Source: Clostridiales bacterium (lineage in GTDB: Bacteria > Bacillota > Clostridia > Oscillospirales > Oscillospiraceae). Taken from it: a DNA stretch of 36,545 bases. Location of the stretch: contig JAAYJC010000085.1 in assembly GCA_012523085.1 (NCBI GenBank), positions 1 to 36,545 on the forward strand, read 5' to 3'. This document shows, one piece after another, positions 1-5,324 of this stretch; the stretch's first letter is position 1; every line of letters starts with the position of its first letter. The translations under genes were made by a program, and so were the position numbers. The notes under the pieces are model-generated. The model worked only from the letters and a program-made list of their open reading frames with translations, was not told the origin of the DNA and did no database searches.

Positions 1-2
1 CC

Positions 3-113
3 TTTGTTGTGCGCCCTGCATGGGCGATTGTGTTATCGCTTGTCATCGGGACGTTTTTCTTGACACGGCGTTTGCCGGGGGAGTTTTTACAAATTGTTCA
101 CCTAACATATTGA
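3..113 (+). CDS. Possible C-terminal tail of a membrane protein (truncated by window edge)
   Basis: An open frame enters from the left edge and stops at TGA 111-113, giving about 36 residues. The middle is hydrophobic and bounded by arginines (AWAIVLSLVIGTFFLTRR), which looks like the last transmembrane helix of a larger protein. I do not recognise the family. Against it: the fragment is short, no start is visible, and the presumed regulator promoter (86-127) would overlap its last codons. Confidence 0.3.
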   Translation, partial: FVVRPAWAIVLSLVIGTFFLTRRLPGEFLQIVHLTY

Positions 114-127
114 TATGGGGTTATAAT
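86..127 (+). promoter_or_regulatory. Promoter with OmpR-type direct repeat, two-component operon
   Basis: TTTACA (86-91) and TTCACC (97-102) are direct repeats 11 bp apart start to start. TATAAT follows at 122-127, 19 bp after the second repeat, which may double as the -35. Identical spacing occurs at 2436-2477 before the HtrA gene. Repeats of TT(A/T/C)ACA with a 5-bp gap are the known PhoP-type site of Firmicutes. Autoregulation by the downstream response regulator is inferred. Confidence 0.55.
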
Positions 128-198
128 GCTTATAGAATATATTCAAAAACATTTGACCGTTGAAAACGGGAAAAAGCGGGGAGGGTGCGGCGAAGATC

Positions 199-891
199 AT
201 GAAAGCATTGGTCATTGAAGACGATAACAATATAGCAGAGTTGTTAAGGCTCTATCTGGAAAAAGACGGATTTCAAGTCAGAATCGCCGACGACGGGGCG
301 ACAGGCATCGCAGAGGCGAAGGTTTATGAACCCGACCTTGTGCTATTGGATATCATGCTTCCGATCTTGGACGGATGGGAGGTATGCAGGGCAATCAGAA
401 AAACATCGAAGGTACCGATCATTATGCTGACTGCAAAAGGTGAAACCTTTGACAAGGTGACCGGGCTTGAAATGGGCGCTGACGACTATATTGTCAAGCC
501 TTTTGAAGTTAAGGAACTGTTGGCGAGAGTACATGCGGTTTTACGCCGGTACGGACATGCCCAGGAACCGGAAGGAAAAAAACTTACCTTTGATAAGCTT
601 GTGATTAACATGGAATCCTATGAGCTCGTTGTTGACGGCAGGAAGGTTGACGCCCCTCCGAAGGAGCTCGAGCTGTTGTTTCATCTTGCTTCATCCCCGA
701 ACCGGGTTTACACGAGAAACCAGCTTCTTGACGAGGTATGGGGGTTTGACTATTTCGGCGATTCCAGGACCGTGGATGTACACATAAAGCGTCTGCGCGA
801 GAAATTGGAGAATGTAAGTCCCAGCTGGTCACTGAAAACCGTTTGGGGGGTCGGCTACAAGTTTGAGCTTATGCATCCGGACATGTCATAA
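199..891 (+). CDS. OmpR/PhoB-family response regulator
   Basis: This DNA-binding response regulator has 230 residues from ATG 199. The receiver domain (about 1-115) has the acidic pair D8/D9, the phosphoacceptor D51 in LLDIMLP, T78 and K100. The C-terminal winged helix (about 130-228) carries the typical end of the family (VDVHIKRLREKL, then VWGVGYKFE). The frame runs open back to a TTG at 160, but ATG 199 begins the conserved MKALVIEDD and has GGGGAGGG upstream, though 13 nt away. The histidine kinase gene follows after 59 bp, so phosphotransfer from that kinase is expected. Its wing domain is the type that binds direct repeats about 11 bp apart, as found before its own gene and before htrA. 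The specific signal is unknown; PhoP, CssR and similar regulators share this architecture. Confidence 0.93.
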   Translation: MKALVIEDDNNIAELLRLYLEKDGFQVRIADDGATGIAEAKVYEPDLVLLDIMLPILDGWEVCRAIRKTSKVPIIMLTAKGETFDKVTGLEMGADDYIVKPFEVKELLARVHAVLRRYGHAQEPEGKKLTFDKLVINMESYELVVDGRKVDAPPKELELLFHLASSPNRVYTRNQLLDEVWGFDYFGDSRTVDVHIKRLREKLENVSPSWSLKTVWGVGYKFELMHPDMS

Positions 892-901
892 TCCGCAAAA
901 A

Positions 902-934
902 CCGCTGCCAAAACCCACTCGCTTTTGACAGCGG
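902..934 (+). terminator. Intercistronic hairpin between regulator and kinase genes
   Basis: CCGCTGCCAAAA (902-913) pairs with TTTTGACAGCGG (923-934) at 11 of 12 positions across a 9-nt loop. It ends 3 nt before the kinase ribosome site GGAAGG (938-943). There is no U tract, so it is more likely an RNA stability or translation-tuning hairpin than a true terminator. Confidence 0.45.
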
Positions 935-950
935 CTTGGAAGGTTAAAAG

Positions 951-2414
951 ATGAAGAGTTTATTTATGCGCAATTTCCTTGTTATGGCAGGAATTGTGCT
1001 TTTGAGCCTGACGATATTCTGTGTCGCGTTCGCCTCTCTTAGCTATAACATGGTGCTCTCGGATAAGAAAGATACTTTAAGAGCCACAGCTTCGATTGTC
1101 TCAATTACAGCGACTGCGAAAGCAACGGAAGCGGAGCTGTCTGACTGGGATTTGCGGGTGATGATTACATCAATCGCTCAGACCTCCGGGACGCACATCA
1201 CCATATGCGATCAGGAAGGCGTTGTTCGCTCCCTCTCTGATGAAAGCATGCTGTTTCCACAGATGGGTAAGGCCATTCCTGCGAGCGTACTCAACAGCAT
1301 TGATCATACAGGCAGATATGATTCGGTAACCGATCTTGCCGGGTTTTTTACTGTACCGCAATATACAACCGGTGCAGCAATTAAATCCCCTTATTCGTCT
1401 GACGTAACCATAGGTTATGTGCTGGTTTCCGTCGGATCTCATGAAATGGTCGATATGTGGCGGCCTTTTGCCTCAATGTTTTTTGCCGTTGCTTCCGTTG
1501 TGCTTTTTCTTGCACTTATCGTTTCGTTGGTTTTGACCAACAGGCAGGTAGCTCCGCTTCGTGAGATGGCGGAGGTATCCGGCAATTTCGCCAAAGGAAA
1601 CTTCAAGTCCAGAATAAAAACACAGCGTAAGGATGAAATGGGAGAGCTTATCGAGTCGTTTAATCTGATGGCGGATTCTATTGAAAAATCGGAAATGCAG
1701 CGCAGGGAATTTATCGCAAACATATCTCATGAACTAAAAACGCCGATGACGACAATTTCCGGCTTTGCTGACGGCATTTTAGACGGTACGATTTCAGCGG
1801 AGCGGCAAAACCAGTATCTGCAGATCATCGCGGGAGAAACAAAAAGGCTGTCCAGGCTTGTGGGCAGGATGCTCGAAATTACGCGCATCCAAAACATTGA
1901 CCCGAAAATTCTTGCCTCGTCCGGTTTTGACCTGACGGAAATTGCAAGGCAGACAATCCTTACACTTGAAGGAAAGATCAACGATAAGGGATTGGATATG
2001 GAAGTCATGATACCCGAAGAAGCCGTTATGGTCAGGGGAGAGCCGGACGCAATCACGCAGGTGCTGTACAATATTCTGGATAATGCCGTTAAATTTTCAT
2101 ATACCGGCTCGACGGTGAAGATAAGCATCTGGAAAACGGGGGAGAAGGCTTATGTTTCGGTCAGGAACACGGGCGAAACCATTTCCGAGCAGGATCTTCC
2201 CCATATCTTCGAGCGGTTTCATAAATCTGATAAATCAAGAAGTCTGAACCGCGATGGAATTGGCTTGGGCTTGTATATCGTTAAAACGATCATATCGAGC
2301 TATGGCGAAGATATTTACATCAAAAGTCATGACGGACAAACCGAGTTTATCTTCACATTGCAGCTAAAGGAAGGTAAAGTCGCCGAAAAACGGCAAAGAA
2401 ATGCAGAACCTTGA
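951..2414 (+). CDS. Membrane sensor histidine kinase (HAMP, HisKA, HATPase_c)
   Basis: A 487-residue sensor kinase and probable partner of the regulator just upstream. Helix 1 spans about 8-30, an extracellular sensing region about 31-168, and helix 2 about 172-196. HAMP (about 197-248) contains the RKDEMGELIESFN end. The phosphoacceptor is H260 in NISHELKTPM. The ATP-binding domain has an N box (NILDNAVKFS), an ERFHKSD F-box region and a G box (GIGLGLYIVK). The extracellular part is about 135 residues, long enough for a PAS-like or double-PAS fold, but I see no diagnostic ligand motif. Start ATG 951 sits 7 nt after GGAAGG. The next gene is the htrA-type protease, suggesting an envelope-stress circuit like CssRS-HtrA of bacilli. 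That comparison rests on gene order and promoter similarity. Confidence 0.93.
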   Translation: MKSLFMRNFLVMAGIVLLSLTIFCVAFASLSYNMVLSDKKDTLRATASIVSITATAKATEAELSDWDLRVMITSIAQTSGTHITICDQEGVVRSLSDESMLFPQMGKAIPASVLNSIDHTGRYDSVTDLAGFFTVPQYTTGAAIKSPYSSDVTIGYVLVSVGSHEMVDMWRPFASMFFAVASVVLFLALIVSLVLTNRQVAPLREMAEVSGNFAKGNFKSRIKTQRKDEMGELIESFNLMADSIEKSEMQRREFIANISHELKTPMTTISGFADGILDGTISAERQNQYLQIIAGETKRLSRLVGRMLEITRIQNIDPKILASSGFDLTEIARQTILTLEGKINDKGLDMEVMIPEEAVMVRGEPDAITQVLYNILDNAVKFSYTGSTVKISIWKTGEKAYVSVRNTGETISEQDLPHIFERFHKSDKSRSLNRDGIGLGLYIVKTIISSYGEDIYIKSHDGQTEFIFTLQLKEGKVAEKRQRNAEP

Positions 2415-2435
2415 GCCGGTATGATTTACATTATG

Positions 2436-2477
2436 TTAACAATGTATTCACATATACTTTATTGAAGGTGCTATAAT
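2436..2477 (+). promoter_or_regulatory. htrA promoter with direct repeat matching the upstream regulator promoter
   Basis: TTAACA (2436-2441) and TTCACA (2447-2452) are 11 bp apart start to start, and TATAAT (2472-2477) starts 25 bp after the second repeat. These distances equal those at 86-127. The second repeat can act as a -35 with a 19-bp spacer, longer than the optimal 17. Such a spacing is consistent with a promoter that needs an activator. Confidence 0.6.
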
Positions 2478-2505
2478 TATTTTGGCTTCGGGAGGTTTTT
2501 TCACA

Positions 2506-3909
2506 ATGTCGGAAGAGAACAACGAGATAGTCGACAGAAACGAAACGGAAAGTGAAAAACCGCAACAATATTACGTGGAAGGCTATTTTGACACAGCTTT
2601 TTCCATGCCGGCGGAGACGGAACAAACCCATTCATATCGGATAAAAGCGTCGTCCGCTCTGCCGGCATTTCCTCCCCATGATTATCAGAATCCCGACGGT
2701 GAGCGGATTAAACCGTTCAGGTCGATTCTTTTGTTCGTTATGGGGCTTGTAGTCGTTCTCTTTTTGACGATGCTTGTCCGGTTGGTTCTGAAATATGATT
2801 TCGAGATCACACGTGAAAACGGCTCGATCCATATTATGATCAAGCAGAGATATTTGGAAGATGATTTGGCGGACGAGACAAGGCCGGTTCAGACCGATTT
2901 TGACGGGATTGTCGATAGCGGCGGAACCGGGACAGATCCTTCTCCCGGAACCCATTACTGGAATGGAAATGCTTTTGAACTGGCGGGAATACCGGCCGAC
3001 GGAATGATGTTGAGTTATCAGAAAGTCTATAAAAAGTGCATTGATTCAATGGTTTCCGTTTATGTAGCCGATAAAGACAGCCAGAAAGCGGGCTCAGGTG
3101 TGATTATGAGCTCCGACGGTTACATCATCACAAACAATCATTTAATTGAAAGCAGCGTTAATATTGTGGTCTTCACCAGTGAGGGAGAAGAGTATCAGGC
3201 TGCTGTGGTCGGTCAGGACAATGTCAGTGATCTTGCGGTGTTGAAGATTAACGCGACAAGGCTGAAACCCGCTGAATTCGGCAATTCCGACTATGCCGAG
3301 ATCGGGGACAGTGTTCTTGCGATCGGAAACCCGCTAAACAAGACTTTATCCATGACCGATGGGATTATATCAGCAGTTAATCGGAACATGAGCTTCAATG
3401 GGTATTATATGACGCTGATTCAAACAAATGCCGACATCAATGAAGGAAATTCAGGCGGCGCATTGATCAACCGTTTTGGACAGGTTATCGGCATTACGAA
3501 TATGAAAATCGTTTCGGTTAATAATACAATTGAGGGTATGGGATTTGCGATTCCAATGAAGGAAGCCAAACCTATTATTGAAGAACTGATGGCTCACGGC
3601 TATGTTAAGGGGCGCCCCTCTTTGGGCATAATCGTGGAGGATATCCCGGCAGTAGCGTCGGTGTTTTACAGAGTACCGACCGGTGTATTGATCGTCAGCT
3701 TATACGAAAACAGTGACGCATATGATCAGGGCCTTTTACCGGGTGATATCATTGTTGCGGCCAACGGAGTTAAGATCGATAATCAAGATGCGCTGTTTGC
3801 TATCCAAAACAGCTTGAGCGTAGATGATACCATCATTCTGGACGTCTTCAGGGTAAACCAGTATTACTCGGTTCCCGTCACATTAATGGATGCCTCGTCT
3901 TTTGATTAG
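2506..3909 (+). CDS. htrA: Membrane-anchored HtrA/DegP-type serine protease with PDZ domain
   Basis: A surface quality-control protease of the S1C family, 467 residues from ATG 2506 (GGGAGG 10 nt upstream; the frame also runs back to TTG 2482). The N-terminal 72 residues are hydrophilic and cytoplasmic. One membrane helix spans about 73-95, then an extracytoplasmic linker with low-complexity Gly/Thr/Pro. The trypsin-like domain (about 170-365) has the full triad: H212 (TNNHLI), D242 (VSDLAVLKI) and S316 (GNSGGAL). A single PDZ domain (about 370-465) contains the DQGLLPGDIIVAANG core. It degrades or refolds misfolded exported proteins in this family. It has its own promoter and a strong terminator, so it is a separate unit under probable control of the preceding two-component system. 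Confidence 0.93.
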   Translation: MSEENNEIVDRNETESEKPQQYYVEGYFDTAFSMPAETEQTHSYRIKASSALPAFPPHDYQNPDGERIKPFRSILLFVMGLVVVLFLTMLVRLVLKYDFEITRENGSIHIMIKQRYLEDDLADETRPVQTDFDGIVDSGGTGTDPSPGTHYWNGNAFELAGIPADGMMLSYQKVYKKCIDSMVSVYVADKDSQKAGSGVIMSSDGYIITNNHLIESSVNIVVFTSEGEEYQAAVVGQDNVSDLAVLKINATRLKPAEFGNSDYAEIGDSVLAIGNPLNKTLSMTDGIISAVNRNMSFNGYYMTLIQTNADINEGNSGGALINRFGQVIGITNMKIVSVNNTIEGMGFAIPMKEAKPIIEELMAHGYVKGRPSLGIIVEDIPAVASVFYRVPTGVLIVSLYENSDAYDQGLLPGDIIVAANGVKIDNQDALFAIQNSLSVDDTIILDVFRVNQYYSVPVTLMDASSFD

Positions 3910-3932
3910 CCTACACTAATCCTCTCTTTTGC

Positions 3933-3966
3933 AGCGAAACCCACCGTTTTCGGTGGGTTTCGCTTT
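3933..3966 (+). terminator. Rho-independent terminator after htrA
   Basis: AGCGAAACCCACCG (3933-3946) pairs perfectly with CGGTGGGTTTCGCT (3951-3964) across a TTTT loop, followed by a short T-rich run. Fourteen base pairs make this a confident terminator. Confidence 0.88.
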
Positions 3967-3980
3967 ATTCCTCGTTTATT

Positions 3981-4013
3981 ATACTGTTCTCCGTTTAAAA
4001 TGAAGAACAGTAT
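3981..4013. repeat. 10-bp perfect inverted repeat upstream of SDR gene
   Basis: ATACTGTTCT (3981-3990) is repeated inverted as AGAACAGTAT (4004-4013) with 13 bp between. It follows the htrA terminator and lies about 150 bp before the SDR start. It could be an operator or a second hairpin; there is no U tract. Confidence 0.4.
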
Positions 4014-4159
4014 TAGTCGCTGCAAGAAAGGACAATGTTATGTAAACCACAATAGTGAACAATAATTGCACGGCACAAATAATTCAAGAAAACATATGCA
4101 TAAACAAAATAATGCGTTATAATAAAACAGATAATACTAAATTCAGGAGGCTTTTGAAT

Positions 4160-4990
4160 ATGGATGGTCGTTTAAAAGGGAAAACCGCCCTGATTACGGG
4201 AGGCGGAACCGGACTGGGTGCCGATTTTGCCAAGCGGTTTGTAGAGGAAGGCGCTAAGGTCGTCATTACCGGGCGGCGCAAGGAGCCCTTGGAAAAGGTA
4301 TCGGAAGGGCTGCCAAAGGGATCGGTTTTGGTTTTTCAAGGTGATGTGTCAGAATATGAACAAGCTCAGGCTATGGTTAACGCGACGATCGAATTCGGCG
4401 GAAGGATCGATGTGCTGGTCAATAATGCTGGTATTGATCCTTCGGGCTCCATTGTGGAGCTGGACATTAAACAGTGGCAGAAAGTCATCGATATTAATCT
4501 GACTGGACCTTTTATGCTGATGAAAGCTGCGATTCCCGATATGATTAAAAACGGCGGCGGTTCGATCATTAATGTCGCATCTCTGGCCGCTTTGCGCTGT
4601 ATTCCGGCCATGCCCGCTTATATCGCTTCTAAATCAGGTCTGATAGGCTTGACGCAATCTGCGGCTCTGGACTATGGTTATGCGAACATCCGGGCAAACA
4701 TTGTATGCCCCGGTCCGATCAGGACCGAGATGCTTGAAAACTCGATGGCGCCGCTTGCCGAAGCGCTCAACACGGATATCACCGGCGCATTAAACACGCT
4801 GACCAGGTTTATCCCGCTTAAACGGCCGGCGAACCCGGACGAGGTTTCAGGGGCGGTTGTATTTTTAGCAAGCGACGATTCCTCGTTTATGACCGGAACG
4901 GTAATCGCATTGGATGGCGGAGCTTGCATTGTTGACCCATGTGGCGTAGCCGTATCAAGCGCCGGTATGAACTGGGGCGGCGGTAAATAA
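4160..4990 (+). CDS. Short-chain dehydrogenase/reductase (classical SDR)
   Basis: An NAD(P)-dependent oxidoreductase of 276 residues with a Rossmann fold. The cofactor motif is TGGGTGLG (residues 13-20), and the structural NNAG is at 88-91. The catalytic set is N113, S141, Y154 and K158 (AYIASKSG). The PGPIRTEM segment and the C-terminal DGGA are typical of the FabG-like group. The tail after DGGA is about 20 residues longer than usual and rich in Gly and Ser. Start ATG 4160 has AGGAGG 9 nt upstream; the frame runs open to 4055, but that part is AT-rich and lacks a ribosome site. It is monocistronic: htrA's terminator lies before it and a hairpin after it. Substrate cannot be told from sequence. 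The BKACE gene cluster 3.5 kb downstream is on the other strand, so a link is speculative. Confidence 0.88.
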   Translation: MDGRLKGKTALITGGGTGLGADFAKRFVEEGAKVVITGRRKEPLEKVSEGLPKGSVLVFQGDVSEYEQAQAMVNATIEFGGRIDVLVNNAGIDPSGSIVELDIKQWQKVIDINLTGPFMLMKAAIPDMIKNGGGSIINVASLAALRCIPAMPAYIASKSGLIGLTQSAALDYGYANIRANIVCPGPIRTEMLENSMAPLAEALNTDITGALNTLTRFIPLKRPANPDEVSGAVVFLASDDSSFMTGTVIALDGGACIVDPCGVAVSSAGMNWGGGK

Positions 4991-5021
4991 GTTATTGACA
5001 TTATATTTTACCGTTGCTGTT

Positions 5022-5068
5022 TAATACCCCGGCTGTTTTCGGTGAATGCGAAAGCGGGCGGGGTATTA
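5022..5068 (+). terminator. Hairpin downstream of SDR gene
   Basis: TAATACCCCG (5022-5031) pairs with CGGGGTATTA (5059-5068), with a smaller inner stem (TTTCG/CGAAA) inside the loop. There is no clear U tract, so termination is probable but not certain. Confidence 0.5.
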
Positions 5069-5189
5069 TGGCGTAAAATTAAACATGTGGATACAAAGAA
5101 AAAGTAAGCAAACAGGGAGCAAAGGCATGAGAGCCATTATGCTGGAACAATTTACATTCATATGAGTCATATACCTTAAGCACAAAATC

Positions 5190-5198
5190 TGTTATGAT
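5190..5198 (+). promoter_or_regulatory. Extended -10 promoter candidate for the SLH glycosidase gene
   Basis: TGTTATGAT fits an extended -10 (TG-N-TATGAT, hexamer 5193-5198). No good -35 is visible, as is common for extended -10 promoters. The predicted start near 5205 would place the tandem palindromes (5208-5263) at the transcript's very 5' end. The remaining gene-free sequence 5069-5189 shows nothing I can name. Confidence 0.4.
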
Positions 5199-5207
5199 TA
5201 AGAAAAC

Positions 5208-5263
5208 CAATTGGACCGTATTCTGGAATACGGCACAATTGGATCGTATTCTGGAATACGGCG
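5208..5263. repeat. Two tandem 28-bp copies, each holding a palindrome
   Basis: Copies at 5208-5235 and 5236-5263 differ only at two positions (5217/5245 region and 5235/5263). Each begins CAATTGGA and contains a palindrome; in copy 1 it is CCGTATTCTGGAATACGG (5216-5233), with arms of 8 bp around TG. Placement just after a probable promoter suggests paired operators or a double 5' hairpin. Confidence 0.75.
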
Positions 5264-5324
5264 CAACCATTTCGCAGTCAGCATCGCTATAAGCGGAAAA
5301 TTACAGTTTTGGCAGGTACATACG

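Noticed and set aside
151-160. CtsR operator near the response regulator (TTTGACC at 153-159)
   Set aside because: Only one half of the direct repeat is present; the second half at the required spacing is missing.
2434-2452. WalR/YycF box before htrA
   Set aside because: TGTTAA and TGTATT are present but 9 bp apart start to start instead of 11; the PhoP-like TTAACA/TTCACA reading fits the spacing.
3991-4015. Dispersed repeat shared with 23770-23810 (AAGAACA with flanking AAAGTGAAG/AAAATGAAG)
   Set aside because: The likeness covers only about 12 bases in AT-rich sequence and is not continued on either side.
5127-5165. 12-residue leader peptide ORF upstream of the glycosidase gene
   Set aside because: The short ATG...TGA frame has only a weak ribosome site and lies before the likely promoter; no run of regulatory codons.
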